From contig JARFJB010001945.1 of assembly GCA_036346205.1 (NCBI GenBank), positions 2,881,001-2,945,000 of the forward strand: 64,000 bases of DNA, written 5' to 3'. This DNA comes from Vesta saturnalis (lineage: Eukaryota; Arthropoda; Insecta; Coleoptera; Lampyridae). Below the pieces are notes generated by a model that saw only the letters and a list, made by a program, of their open reading frames with translations, made no database searches and was not told the DNA's origin. Numbering within the stretch: position 1 is the stretch's first letter; the number at the start of each line of letters is the position of its first letter. This document shows, one piece after another, positions 24,792 through 36,665 of this stretch. The position numbers were made by a program, and so were the translations under genes.

Positions 24792-26465
24792 GAGATGATT
24801 CAAATTACATGCAAGTAGCTATGAAATTCGTAGTAAATATTTCTTTAGTTGGTACAAAATGGTACATTTAGTAAATAATTCTAGATAAGAATGGTTAATA
24901 AACATTGAGATGTTTGTAAAATTTTAAATATTTCTTAATATAATTTTAATATAATGTTAAAATAAGTAATCGACAGCACAGTACATTGAAGTATAGGGTA
25001 TGTTTGTTATCGTTATGATTTAATTCAAGTTTTATTTAGTTTGTGAGTTTATTTTAAACAATATTCCTGACGACATGTGATACAGGTTGTAGTTGACAAA
25101 TAATGTTAAAACTAGATTTAGGCTGGTATCAATGTCACAATTCACATGTACGCAGCCAAGATTATTGAAAACATTCGTATTAGTGCGTTAAACACATATC
25201 AATGCAAAAATTATGAAAAATCACAAGTACATTAGTGAGTAACTATAAAACATGAATCAAGCAGCAGCTCTGGGATTATTGTGTTTAATCAACATTTTAT
25301 GACCTTAAACTAGTGAGTGACAACATTCCGACACTAGTCGTAGAAGAACTTATGAACCTACGAAAGTGGTAAAATAAATTAATTGGCGACTTGAACATTA
25401 AGTTTAAACACTTATACTAACAGTTATTGTGTTTAAAAGTGTGAAATTTAACATTAAAATTATATAAACAATATGAGGTTATGTTATTTCCTCGCATAAA
25501 ATTTTTGTAAAAAGGATTTTAAATTGAGACAATTTATGTAAAATAAATTAGTAGAGGCAAAAATAGTAAGGTAGACTCAATTTCATGTTACAATTCATTA
25601 TATTTATGTCCATTTCGTTAAATTTAGTTTTTAAAAGTATTGGTAGAATTTAAATAATTTTCTCTCAAATTGGCCGTAGCATGTATTAAGATGAATATTT
25701 GGTGGTAGCACCTCTATTCATGTAGAGGTATTTCAGGCCTGTAAAATTCATAAAATTAGCGTAAAATCAATAAATAAGTGTAAAATTAACTTGTTATTAA
25801 GTGTAGGAATTAGTTCGTGTTTGGTTTCAAATTATAGAGAAAATTATGTAGATTATGAAAATGTTATTAGTTTTAAGAAATGTTAAAGGGGAAAGTTATG
25901 GGTTTTAAAGAATATCGTAATGTAAAAATTGTAGCCAATCAGAATTTAGGAAATATTCTTGGTAACTATAGAAACATTCGAAGATTTGGTCGTCAACCAA
26001 AATCATATAAATACAAGTGCTTTAGGTTCACAAATCTTAATTTTCCTCTGTTTCAACACTTGCCAAAGTAAGCTGTTGCCAAATTTTTGAAAATAATTTT
26101 TTAAACAAAATAACGTCACTTCGGTAAAATAACAAAGTGCGATTTAGTATCGGAAGTGTTAACGAAACATGTGATAGTCTTTGTCGGAAATAATTAAATT
26201 AAGGTTAGTTTACCTTTTAAATTTCAAATCGGAGGTTTTCGATAAGTTATAAAAATATTTCCGCAGTTTCGACATTGTTTGTTTTAAATTAATATTGTTA
26301 TGTGGTATGGATATTTAATTGTGTTGTCTTCGTGTTTTATCATTATACACCTTGTTTATCGAAAGTGTGTTTAATTTATAATTTCCTTCAACGATCCATG
26401 TTTTCAAAATTTATTTTGAAATTAATTTAGAAGAAGTGATGAGCCTAAAATAAAGATTCGTCAAT
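24792..26465. other. AT-rich intergenic sequence
   Basis: No recognisable gene, RNA or paired repeat. The small plus-strand frame 25880-26071 has no family resemblance that I can see. Confidence 0.5.
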
Positions 26466-26509
26466 ATTATAATAACAATAGTGAAACTTACCTAAGTGAA
26501 TAAGCTGTT

Positions 26510-26604
26510 TATATAAAAGAAAATTTGGATGTTCGAGGAGCAGAGTTGCAGTTCAGCTGTTGTCTTCAATCAACTTCAGCAGCAGTAACCCACAAAGGAG
26601 GACA
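26510..26604 (+). promoter_or_regulatory. possible TATA promoter and first exon
   Basis: TATATAAAAG at 26510-26519 is a strong metazoan TATA box. About 30 bp downstream is a cluster GTTGCAGTTCAGCTG that could serve as an initiator. A GC-balanced stretch follows to ACATTTTAT at about 26610, then GTGAGTAC, a near-consensus splice donor. The donor G is the G of an ATG, so the start codon would be split or the exon is untranslated. I found no downstream exon. It could equally belong to a decayed element. Confidence 0.3.
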
Positions 26605-26611
26605 TTTTATG

Positions 26612-27223
26612 TGAGTACTTTATTGTTGACATTGATACTTTATTGTTATGTTCATAATTTCAATCCTTTGTAATAATCATGATGTGCAACAACATGTACA
26701 TGTCAAAGGAATATTATTTGTTCTAAAAATTTAAATGGTTTAATTAATATTGTTTTTAATTCAAACGTAGTTATACTTACTTGTATGTCAATTTCACTTT
26801 TGTTGTAAAATCAATGTTTGCGTATTCACAGCGCATGCCCACGTATACTTTTAAAAGAATTTTGTTATGTACAGGGTGTGACACAGGTATTAATGCGAAT
26901 TAAAATTTATAATTCAATTTACTTGATCAATTTAGATACGATAAAAATAATTGGACATTAACTCAATGTGCTTTAATCATATTAACTATGATTATTGTAT
27001 TCAAAAAAATCAATGTAATTCAAAGTAATAATCATTTATTTTATAATTTTAAAAGTAAAGTTTCTTCTAAATTTTGATCCCTATCCCCTTTGATGAGTCT
27101 CATGTTCTCCGAAAATGTATTTTTAATATTTAGAGTTTTAACAATCATAAATAGAATAATAATATAAATTATAAATATAATTATAAACTAGAATATTTAG
27201 AGGGGGAGTTTTAAATCAGTACA

Positions 27224-27230
<7 letters not shown>
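26612..27230. other. AT-rich sequence with a transposon-end-like motif
   Basis: ACAGGGTGTGACACAGGTAT near 26873 resembles the outer end of a Tc1/mariner element. No partner end was found, so it may be a solo scrap. Nothing else is recognised. Confidence 0.4.

Positions 27231-27282
<52 letters not shown>
27227..27282. repeat. (TA)n microsatellite
   Basis: TA run directly abutting the left end of the mariner-like element that starts at about 27284. Confidence 0.95.
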
Positions 27283-27283
<1 letters not shown>

Positions 27284-27285
<2 letters not shown>

Positions 27286-28703
27286 GTTATTTTAGACTAT
27301 ACAATTTAAAAGTCGAATAAAAACTTTCTAATCAAAGTAAATTAACTTTTAATGGACTAATATGTAGCTTATTCTTTGGGATTTATGACTAAAGTAAATA
27401 ACAATTCAAGTTTTAAAGATCATGTCTTCCAAATGCCCTCCTTCGACTTCAATGCATTTTTGAATTCTAAGTTCAAAATTTATCATCACTGGCGAAGCAA
27501 ATCTCCATTTATTTGCAATTTCATTTCGAATCTGCTCCTTCAGCTCCGGAATTGTTGCGGGACGACTTGCAAAAACTTTTTGCTTTAGGTATCCCCAGAG
27601 AAAAAATCGGGGCCGTTAAATCGGAGATCTCGGAATTCAAATTTCCAAATCGGAAATTATACGGCCGTCAAAAACCTCGCAAAATTCTCATAGTGTTTCT
27701 GGCTGTGAGCCGTTGCTCCATCTTGCTGGAATAATATGGCGCCATTTAGTCCTCGTCTAATTAGTTCTGGGATAAGAAACGTTTGCAACATGTTTATGAG
27801 CGTTCGGAATTAACTGTAACAGAACGGTTATTTTCATCCTCAAAAAATAAGGACCGATAATTCCAAATGATGCTACACCGCACCAAACAACGACTTTTGG
27901 ACTGTGGAGGTTTTGGTAAACAGTTCGTGAGGATTTTCTACTCCCAGTATCTAAAGTTTTGCTTGTTAACAACACCGTCCAAATGAAAATTTGCTTCGTC
28001 GCTCATTAGCAAATTATGAATTTCTCCACGATGCTGATGTAAAATTCTTCACAAAATGTCACCCTCGCTCCTTTGTCTAGATCACTGAGGTTATGCGCCA
28101 TTTGATATTTATAGGGTGAAATTTTATATCTTTATGCAGAATTCGTGAGACTTCCTTAGATATTCCTAGGGCAAGTGATTGCCGATTAGCCGATCTCTTA
28201 GGACTTCTTGTAAAGGCAGCTCTCACTCGTTCAATATTTTCAGGTACGCACCGTTCTTCGACGTCCAGGTTTTTAATGTTTTGCACAGAGCCATTTTCAC
28301 GCCAATGACGAACCCACGCCGCAATTGTAAAGCGTGTTGGTGCATCGCCCCTATTATTGTTTCCAAACTGCCGTCGAAATGCACGCCGAACTTCTTTAAA
28401 TGAACCAGTTCTAATGTAGACTTCCACAGAAAACACACGCTCTTGAATCGAATAATTCATAATGCAATGAAAATTGTTAAACTGGAGCAATTATATCGTT
28501 TGCGTATAACGCATATTTGACAGAAACACTTAAGTCGTTGTTTATAGACAGGCGCCTCCTTGATCTTTAAAACTTAAATTGTTATTTACTTTAGTCATAA
28601 ATCCCACAGAATAGGCTACATATTAGTCCATTAAAAAGTTAATTTACTTTGATTAGAAAGTTTTTTATTCGACTTTTAAATTGTATAGTCTAATATGGGG
28701 AAC
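27284..28703. mobile_element. near-complete mariner-like element, 1.42 kb
   Basis: Positions 27284-27424 and 28560-28703 are inverted repeats of about 140 bp with few differences. Shared blocks include TTAGACTATACAATTTAAAA, TCTAATCAAAGTAAATTAAC and GACTAAAGTAAATAACAATT. The outer bases are AGGGTTATTTTAGAC on the left and, complemented, GGGTTCCCCATATTAGAC on the right. The size and the single antisense transposase fit an intact-length mariner-like transposon. It sits in a (TA)n tract. Confidence 0.85.
27400..28460 (-). pseudogene. mariner-like transposase, broken, near full length
   Basis: The start codon is at about 28460 (MNYSIQERVFSVEVYIRTGS). The N-terminal helix-turn-helix is open: RRAFRRQFGN, AAWVRHWRENGSV, SANRQSLALGISKEVSRIL. 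Frameshifts and stops follow after 28085. The core is still legible: VVVWCGVASFGIIGPYFL near 27870 and IPELIRRGLNGAIMFQQDGATAH near 27740 (second catalytic Asp in QQDGATAH, complete). DLRFNGPDFFSGDT near 27610 is a damaged RSPDLTAPDFFLWG box. The first Asp box is badly decayed. In life it would cut and paste the element at TA sites. It is probably a different subfamily from the relic at 29.25 kb. Confidence 0.85.
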
Positions 28704-29250
28704 CCAGTATATATCGGCCTACGGGGGGTTTTGCGGGGCGGAAAATTAAAATCTGCTCTCGGTTTCAATGCAAAATTTTAAGGGCATACATTTAAAAACA
28801 ATTTTAGCCACACTGTATTTAACTTTTAAATACAAATTCTTATTCTCCAACGTCTCTCAACTAAAAAATGTATACCTGGTAAGAGTTGATTTGAGCAACC
28901 GTTTCTGAGGTATCTGGATTTAAAAAAATTATTTTCACAATATGAAGATAATGGCTTTTAATAAAATAACTGTCACTAAAAAGTACTGTCAAATCGAATC
29001 TAAAAAAATGTAATACTTAACAGTGCAACCATATATTTTGATCATAGCATGAATTACTGCCTATCTTTTGGTAGGTGAAGTTCGTGAAAGGCATCTCATT
29101 GTGAACAGTGTTATTTTGTTGATTCTCTTGATACATTGTTACTTTTTTGTCGGTGTTTATGTTTTAAATTGCGAGTAGTACTGGAATAACGTGAAAGAGA
29201 ACTAGCAAGTGCCGGTGAATTATCAAACAATTTGCAAATATATTTTCGTC
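28704..29250. other. spacer between two mariner-like relics
   Basis: Includes a short GC-rich patch (CCTACGGGGGGTTTTGCGGGG near 28720) that may be the degraded left end of the next element. No gene is seen. Confidence 0.4.
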
Positions 29251-30330
29251 ATGGCCGTACAGTATAGCAACGAAAAAATGACTGATATGTTATTCGTTTT
29301 CGGAGGAAATGATTCAGAATCTTTCAGGGTATACAGTGAAAGATTCTCCAATCGAAGATTACCAAACCATAGAACCTTCGCGGCAGTTGAAGATCGTCTG
29401 TGTGAAACGGGTAGATGTGCGCCTGTTTCTATTAATTATAGTCATGCACGTACGGTAAAAACTCCGGAGGTTGAGGAAGATATTCTCCATCGGATTGAAG
29501 AAAATCAAAAACTCAGTAGTAGAAGATTGAGCTTACAGCTAGGGGTAAGCAATGATACTGTTAATAGTATAACCAGAGAACAACTACTGCATCCATTTCA
29601 TGTTCAACGGGTACAAGATCTTTTACCCCATAATTTTGAAATACGCCTTGGTTTCTGCCGGTTTATCTAAGAACAAAGAAATCAAGATAGAAACCTTACA
29701 CGAAGAATTTTATTCACAGATGAAGCCAATTTCACGGGAATAACTAACTTGCATAATGAACATGCTGAAGAAAATCCTCATGCGGCTAAAGTTACCCATT
29801 ATCAGTTACCCATGAGGTCAATGTGTGGGCAGGAATAATTGACACTTTCGTAATTGGTCATGTCATTTTACCATCTCGACTAAATGACGCAAATTATTTG
29901 GAACATCTACAAAATGAATTACCAGACTTATTATATCCCCCAGCCTTGCAAGTTCGAAGGGGAATCAGGTTTAAGCACGACGGTGCGTCTCGATATTTCA
30001 CGTTAAACGTACGCAATTATTTGAGCGAACAGTATGCAAATAGATGGATAGGTAGAAACAATGATGTACCCGTAAATGTGCCAGCTCGATCTGCTGACAT
30101 GATCACGATGGATTACTTTTTATAGGAAAAGTGAAAATCGTTGTGGAATTTATGCCAGTACGTACAGAAGACGAATTAAGGAGACGTATTCAAACTAGTA
30201 TTGACGCTTTGAGAAATGATGATGAAATGCTCCAGAGAGTCGAATTTAATTTTTTACACACGAAAACGGGGGTTATTTTGAAGATTTATTATAAGTATTT
30301 TTTTTTCATTAACTTTTTGTTGTTGATTGG
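29251..30330 (+). pseudogene. mariner-like transposase, best preserved copy
   Basis: Starts at the ATG at 29251 (MAVQYSNEKMTDMLFVFGGN). The N-terminal DNA-binding part has FRVYSERFSNRRLPNHRTF, VEEDILHRIEENQKLSSRRL and LGVSNDTVNSI. A TAA at 29668 interrupts it, and the same frame resumes with RRILFTDEANFTGITNLHNEH (first catalytic Asp). A frameshift near 29815 leads to VNVWAGIIDTFVIGHVILP. Then come FKHDGASRYFTLNVRNYL (second Asp) and NRWIGRNNDVPVNVPARS-DMITMDYFL, where the RSPDL-type box keeps an Asp. A stop at 30123 is followed by EDELRRRIQTSIDAL. All three catalytic positions look acidic despite only about four breaks, so this copy is relatively young. Confidence 0.9.
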
Positions 30331-30410
30331 TAAGTCGGGTTAGATCGTCATATTTTAGCCTCAGGAATTTGTGGTAGCGTTTTTTTCCCGCACCTTTTAG
30401 AGACACCCTG
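30331..30410. mobile_element. right end of mariner-like element
   Basis: Complemented, the end reads CAGGGTGTCTCTAAAAGGTG then CGGGAAAAAAACGC, a typical mariner-like end. It abuts the (TA)n run that starts at about 30411. I could not confirm the matching left end near 28.7 kb. Confidence 0.6.

Positions 30411-30448
<38 letters not shown>
30411..30448. repeat. (TA)n microsatellite between two transposon ends
   Basis: TA run flanked on both sides by mariner-like ends (CACCCTGT on the left, ATGGGCAAAAAGGTGTGTAA on the right). Confidence 0.95.
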
Positions 30449-30449
<1 letters not shown>

Positions 30450-31740
30450 GGGCAAAAAGGTGTGTAATTAGGGAATCAATAAAATGACACAAATAAATAG
30501 ATGGTGTGATTTTTTTGTTTTTGAGATATTTTAAAATATTCGAATTTTTGAAATTTCTATTATTTTTTTAAATACGGTCCTGATATTTTGCAAGGTTTTT
30601 TAATTACAAATTCAGCAATGTATCACATTTGAATCATTTATGAACCATCATCACGAAATTTTTGAAATCAGACCTACATTTTCAAGAAGTTGATGTAGTA
30701 ATATGCTGTATGATTACGTACAGCATAACAAAGTTTCTTAATATTAGAAGTTAATATCAACAAAAAAATTGACGGTAAAAGGAAAAACTACTGCTTTCTT
30801 CTATTTTTAGTGTAAATTAAAGTAAGAATTACTTATAAGTCTGATAAAAGTTGTTCAAAAAGTTCTCCATTATTTTCCAAACACGAGTAACACCGTCTTA
30901 CAGTTGAATTCAAAACATTGCGAAGCTTTTGAGGCGTAATATTTCTAGAACTAAGTTCCGCAATTGATTGTCATTTGCAATATTGTGTCGGTAAATATAA
31001 TTTTTGACATATCCCCGGAGAAAGAGTCAAGTGTTATATCGAGGAATCGCGTTGGCCATCTTACTCTTGAATATGTTCCAATCAATCTTGCTGGAAATCT
31101 TGCCGATATAGCTTGAGGTAAATTAGCTAAAGCTGCTTCTACTTCAATTTTTAATAAATTTTGGTAGCGTACAGAATTTAAAGATCCATTATAGAAAAAT
31201 GGACCTATTATTCGCATTCCGAATATTGCAGCCCACACATTAAAACCGAAACGGTGTTGGTGTCTGCGCACTTTATAAACTCTAGGACTTTCTTTCGCCC
31301 AATAGTGAGCATTTCTTCTGTTGAAATTTTCTTTATTGGTCACCTGATTTTCATCCGACCAAATTATTTTATATGGAAATTGCTCATTATCTGCACATTG
31401 CCTGGTATACCATTCACAGAACTCTCCGCGCCAAGCTGAATTCCCTGGTGGAAGTCACTGACAAATTTTAAATTTAAATGGACGTATTTTTTCTTTTTGT
31501 AAAATAAAATGAGTACTAGAATGGGTCACTCCAATTGTTTGTTCATTGTGTCGTGTAGACTTTTCTGGATATTCCGGATTTTACGGAAAGTTACAGGCTT
31601 TGTAAATGCACCATGTTCTCTTAAACTGACTGACGCTTCTTTTGGAATTTCGTTGACAGTATGTAACACGATAGCATATAATATTTTTCTCAATTTGAAA
31701 ATTGCGCCATATTTTTTTGATAACAATTACCACTAATTCA
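30449..31740. mobile_element. mariner-like element, right end undefined
   Basis: Starts after the TA run with GGGCAAAAAGGTGTGTAATT, which has the style of a mariner-like end, and contains an antisense transposase. I could not find the inverted partner. The element may extend to somewhere between 31.74 and 32.3 kb. Confidence 0.5.
30951..31726 (-). pseudogene. mariner-like transposase with core deletion
   Basis: Reading from 31726, the N-terminal region (IPKEASVSLREHGAFTKPVT) is followed by broken frames. A SDENQ reading just upstream of 31343 is the first catalytic Asp box. Then comes TNKENFNRRNAHYWAKESPR and HQHRFGFNVWAAIFGMRIIGPFF. Next is SVRYQNLLKIEVEAALANLP, directly joined to ISARFPARLIGTYSRVRWP. 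The usual segment with the second catalytic Asp (FQxDGAPAH) between these is missing, so the core has an internal deletion. The C-terminal FLDITLDSFSGDMSKIIFTDT matches the third box. It is related to the relic at 3.93-4.64 kb. Confidence 0.85.
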
Positions 31741-32345
31741 GAGTTAAATACTAGTACCAGCTAAATACAAAATTGTACAATGCAAAATTATGACAGATAC
31801 TGAATTACTTCAAAGCCGTCTATTTTTATTTTTTTCAAAGCCGCCTGTTTTGATTTATTTTTTTTGGGAACATTACATCGGTATTAGATGTCACAGATCG
31901 AATTGTAAGGTATTATTTATCTTTGGAGATTCATGAAAAATTCTATCAGCTTGAAAAAATCAATTTTTTTTTGGAAATCATAAATATGCATTGTAGCAGT
32001 GTTTGATAATGACTTTAGTGCTAATTTTACAAGCATTTAGTTTTTATTTGTCTCCCTCACATGTTTATAATATGAGCGCCGCATGCTTTTATTTTTAGTC
32101 GTAGAGATCTTTGATCACATTTTGATGAAAAGAAAAAAAATATTTTCTCCTTTTTAGTGCATTTTATACGCGTAAATAAAAACGTGCTTTTTAAAAAAGT
32201 TTCTTTTTTCTTTCATATCTATTAAAAGTTTTTTATGGAATTACATTCTCACTCACATACATAATATAAAAGTCAATACATTTCACCATTTATTTAAGTA
32301 TGGCAACTGGAATGACATATGATCGTTTTCTAGTCAATATATCTA
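31741..32345. other. AT-rich intergenic sequence
   Basis: No gene or clear repeat partner seen. Confidence 0.4.
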
Positions 32346-32352
32346 ATATTAT

Positions 32353-32872
32353 ACAGGGTGTACATTTATTATAGAGTTAAAATAAAAATATTAAAGTTCT
32401 AAATATTTCAAAAACCGTTGCAGGTAGACAAAATTTGTTCATTACAAGAATGAAGGTCTTTCAATTTTCTTTCGAATAATGTAATAATACACATGGTACT
32501 GTCTATAAGATGGTTATTTACATTTAAAACAAAAAAATTATAAATTCATATCTTTGGTACACCTTGTATAAAAATTTAATAAGTCATAATGTTTCTTAAG
32601 AGATCAATGTCTGCACTAATTACGTGCGGAGCTACAAATTCATTGATTTGGTAGTAACGTCAAAATAAATTCTTGACCTACGACGAAAAATGATAATTTT
32701 TTATCTAAAAGTACAAATATTTCAAAAATGGTTAAGTTTAGCTGTACGACATGTTTAATAGAAAGTGGTTGTTGTTCAGAGCAGAAACGAAATCCGCAGT
32801 AAAACATACCATTCCATTTAAAATAAGAAAGGTAGGTTATGTACCGCTGTTATGGAACACTCTGTAAATGCG
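32353..32872. mobile_element. possible short non-autonomous mariner-like element
   Basis: Begins with TACAGGGTGTACATTTATTA and ends with a sequence whose complement is ACAGAGTGTTCCATAACAGC. Both have the style of Tc1/mariner ends and they face each other 520 bp apart, but beyond about 8 bp they do not match well. Inside, TACAAATATTTCAAAAA-type blocks occur twice in the same orientation. There is no coding region. Confidence 0.35.
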
Positions 32873-33629
32873 AAAATATTTTTAGATATAGCGTGCTTGA
32901 ATTCAAGCAACTTTTGAATAAAACATTTTTTTTATATATAGGGCGTTGACGGTCAGGTGCGAACATAGGGATTTAACATGGGATTTCAGTTTTATGCGAT
33001 TCCCTGCTCTCCTTTTCATTTTACGACAAAAACTGTAGGGTGCAAAATTGTTCAGAATTAAATGATACGTACAATAATGTTTCTACATTTTTTATTAAGT
33101 TTTTGATTTCTTCACAATTTTAAAATTAAAAACTTAAAATGTTTGATCAGTAGCTATAGCTATGATTTTGAATGAAATTGTTACGTACAGAAACGGGATG
33201 CGGAGAGAGAAAATAGAGAAAATGGAGGTGGGTCACAACTCACCTACGGATGTAAGGAATCGCCGGCGTCAGAAGGTTTGGGCGGGGTGAAGGAAAATTT
33301 CGTTAGAGATAAAAGGGGCGCCGGGAGCTGCTCCCCAAAAGAAAAACTCACCGTTATCCCTGAATAACGATGTCAAAAATAGGCGAGTAGGTAACCGTAG
33401 GAAAAGAAACAGGAGAAACTAATAGGAAAAAGAAAAGTTTAATAAAACAAAACCTATAATTACTAAATCACATAAAAAGAATACAAATAAAAATAAAACG
33501 TGTTTCAAAATAAATTAATTCTGAGAAAAGACAAATAAATTGGCAATTAACGTCCAAAATGAGGTAAGTACGCAGTTAAACAAAAACTACATTTATAAAT
33601 GTACAACGCATATACGTTGGTTAATTTAA
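32873..33629. other. mixed sequence with GC-rich LTR-like start
   Basis: From about 33179 (TGTTACGTACAGAAACGGGA) composition switches to purine-rich and GC-richer for about 200 bp. A similar TGTTACGGTCGGAAATG start occurs at about 40472. TGTTACG is a common beginning of insect LTRs, but I found no second LTR copy, primer site or gag/pol reading frame. Confidence 0.3.
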
Positions 33630-33785
33630 AAATTTAAAGGAAACAAAATAAAAAGATAATATCGACAACGCAAGCTTAGACAAATTTAAAGGAAACAACA
33701 TAAAAAGATAATATCGACAACGCAAGCTTAGACAAATTTAAAGGAAACAAAATAAAAAGATAATATCGACAACGCAAGCTTAGAC
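33630..33785. repeat. three tandem 52 bp repeats
   Basis: Three almost identical units start at 33630, 33682 and 33734. Each runs AAATTTAAAGGAAACAAAAT and then AAAAAGATAATATCGACAAC, GCAAGCTTAGAC. Only one base differs, in the middle copy. Confidence 0.95.
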
Positions 33786-33821
33786 AAAATGACCGTAAAA
33801 CTTTAAAAGTACGAAAGGATA

Positions 33822-33891
33822 ACTTTATAGTAAATTATAATTATAGATAAATGGTGTTCCTATTTATCTATAATTATGATTTACTATAAAA
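33822..33891. repeat. perfect-like hairpin, ~30 bp arms
   Basis: TTTATAGTAAATTATAATTA and TAGATAAATGG are followed, after a loop of about 8 bases, by the complement (TATTTATCTATAATTATGAT then TTACTATAAA). One mismatch is visible. It could be a tiny foldback repeat or a transcribed hairpin. Confidence 0.8.
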
Positions 33892-35280
33892 ATAAAAATA
33901 AATTTCGAAATGCGTTCCCAAGGTAAACCAGGACTTTATATTTTAATCGTAAAACGTTAATATGCTAAATGATAATTTTAATTTAGAATACTTGTTATGT
34001 CCTAACCAAAATTTAATTTAAGAAATTTGAAAAAGAATGTTAAGGACAAATAAAATTTAATCAATTACCAACATCAAATTAAAATTTAAAACATATGTAA
34101 AATCTCTAAAGTTAAACTACTGTGCCTATGTTTGTCTGATAGTTAATATGTTACAAACATTAAAAGATAAAAATATGACCGACAGCTGTTTACGAAACGG
34201 TTGTCGTTAAAACAACGATTTACACACAAATTAAATTAAAGATCTAACGAAAAAGTAAGTAATTTAGTGATAAAGTAATACACTATTTTTAGCAATTATA
34301 TTTATAGATTGCAAACAAAAAAAAATAAAGAGAAAGGAGGAAAAAGGGATTTCAGGTAGGTTAAAGGTAAATAATATTTTAGTAAAAGCAGTTATTCTGG
34401 TAGTTCTTCTTATTTTCGTATTAAAGGGGGGAGCAGGAAGGAACTGAGGTTACAGGTGTGAAAAGTACGATTGAAAAAGTCTGGCCTTTTTGTTGATTTC
34501 TACGATGATGATATTCTACTGAACTTATTTTTCTACGGATGAATCAAAGATGTACGAATTTCTAGGTAAGTTACAGCGTATACAAGTTCAGATGGTATAC
34601 TCTTAAACTTCTTTTAGTTGTATAAAAAAAACATAGAACAGTAACGACAATAACCAGAACAAAAATAACAGCAAGAGCAACTGCGAAGTCAACGGAAAGT
34701 TGAATGGAAAGTTTAAGGTGAAAATTGTAATGAGTCATTAGAAAAGGCCAGAGGATAGTAGATTCACATACCTCTAAGATGGAAGGCGAGCTGTTCGTGA
34801 TAAATTGCATGAATGGTACACTTCAAACCGCAATATGCAAAAAAAACAATGGATACTCAACACTCTCGAGTAGAAACTTTATTTTCCGTGTGAAACAATT
34901 CCTTTTTAAAGATCCTTCCAGCGAAGATTGAAAATTAATTCAGAAACTTATTTAGGAATACTTCAGTAACCAAACACCAATAAAAAAATTTTATGTAAAA
35001 AGAAAGGGTATTATCTGTAAACTAGCCAAATCTTAGTTAAAATGTAAGAGGTTAGAAATTTTGAATAGCCAAATGTAAAAATAAAAGGTATTTTGTATAA
35101 AAGTATAAGCAACCAAAAGTACTTCAAGGTATATTTAATTGTACAACACTAATGTTAATAAAAAAATGTAACATTTAAACCAAATTAAATGAATAATTAA
35201 AATTAAACAAAAATTTTTGTTACAAATTAACAACAAAAATATTTTATTTATTCTGCCAAATATTTATGTCAAACAGTAAT
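33892..35280. other. intergenic sequence with an unidentified membrane-like frame
   Basis: Mostly AT-rich, with nothing named. The minus-strand frame 34571-34810 (79 codons) encodes one convincing hydrophobic helix (FAVALAVIFVLVIVVTVLCF). It has no family mark and no neighbouring exons, so I do not call it a gene. Confidence 0.4.
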
Positions 35281-35284
35281 AACA

Positions 35285-35645
35285 ATGGATGTTTATAGAA
35301 AGCAAGAACGTGTCTTCATTATTAAACGTTATTGTGCTAGTAATAGTTACAGAAGAGTAAGAGATTTATTTTCCGTAAAATATGAACACAAACCAATTCT
35401 TAGTATATTAACGATTTCGAAATTTGTTAACAAATTTGAGAATACAGCTAATATAACTGTGAACGAAGGCAATGCAGCAATAATAGAAGACGTCATAACG
35501 AACCAAATGAAGAAATGTTACTGGCTATGATAAATCAAAATTCTTCGTATAGCATCATAAGACGTATAGCATCTGAGTGTGGTTTGCACTATTCAATAGT
35601 TCGAGTTACCAGGAGCAGAACACGGACACTTGAAAATAGCAGATG
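35285..35645 (+). pseudogene. mariner-like transposase N-terminal fragment
   Basis: Starts MDVYRKQERVFIIKRYCASN with YRRVRDLFSVKYEH, then LTISKFVNKFENTANI. This is the first helix-turn-helix of the same broad transposase family as the 28 kb relic (compare QERVFSVEVYIRTGS). A frameshift near 35520 moves to a frame reading MINQNSSYSIIRRIASECGL, the second helix-turn-helix. The catalytic core is absent. The sequence then meets (TA)n tracts and a foldback segment whose left arm still encodes the C-terminal end of such a protein. Confidence 0.7.
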
Positions 35646-35720
35646 AAATTCTGCCGAAACGTCGTCAGGTCAACACCGGTTTTTTTAAGGAGGAGAATAA
35701 ACGGAGAAACCAAGAACACA

Positions 35721-35724
<4 letters not shown>

Positions 35725-35765
<41 letters not shown>

Positions 35766-35797
35766 GTATATATATATATATATATATATAGAACAAA

Positions 35798-35841
<44 letters not shown>

Positions 35842-35842
35842 T

Positions 35843-35891
<49 letters not shown>
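35725..35891. repeat. compound (TA)n microsatellite
   Basis: Three or four TA runs separated by short spacers (TATTATGTA, GAACAAACCA, TGTTTTATTA). They abut the foldback segment that follows. The Tyr/Ile-rich frames here are repeat translations. Confidence 0.95.
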
Positions 35892-35894
<3 letters not shown>

Positions 35895-36665
35895 GTTTCA
35901 AAACATGGTGTGCATGCTAGGACAGGTAGAATAGCCAAAAATAGGTGGGGTTTGCTCAGTAAGAATTATTCCTAACTGCCTCTGTTTTCGAGATACAGTA
36001 TGTTCAAGAATATTATTTTATACACATTTTTGACAATTAATTGAAAACTACTGGCACCATTGTAATAAAATTTGTTGGGAATGTTTTGTTAAAATCCGTG
36101 AAAATGGAGGGCATTTTGAACATTTACTGTGAATTGTTAAATTACTTATTGATTTTTGAGAATCCAACGCATTTTAATTTCATTGTGTTATTAATTTAAT
36201 AAGTCTAATGTTTCATGTTCATGGTTTTTTATTAAAAATTATTTTGCATAAAATTTTTTGACTAACATTACAGATTGTCCCATCATCTTTAAATCCAAAT
36301 ATTTGGAAAACGGCACACAATATTGAATTTTATAGGGTACCTTTTTAATGCAAATTGAATGGAAAATAATTTTATTAAAATTTCGACCTAAAAACAAACT
36401 CAAAAAAGTTACCATTACAAGTACTTTGAGTGTCAGATATAACAATGGAGTGTTTGGATGTGCCAGCTTTAACAAAACATTCCCAACAAATTTCATTACA
36501 ATGGTGCCAGTAGTTTTCAATTAATTGTCAAAAATGTGTACAAAAAAATATTCTTTAACACTCTGTATCTCGAAACAGAGGCAATTAGGAATGATTTTTA
36601 CTGAGCAAACCTCACTTATTTTTGGCTATTCTACCTGTCCTAGCAAGCATGCCATGCTTTTTAAA

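Noticed and set aside
33630..33785. CRISPR-like spaced repeats
   Set aside because: Units are contiguous with no spacers, and the DNA is eukaryotic.
34571..34810. Minus-strand frame with one strong hydrophobic helix
   Set aside because: No family signature, no exon context and no upstream signals; random AT-rich DNA readily encodes hydrophobic runs.
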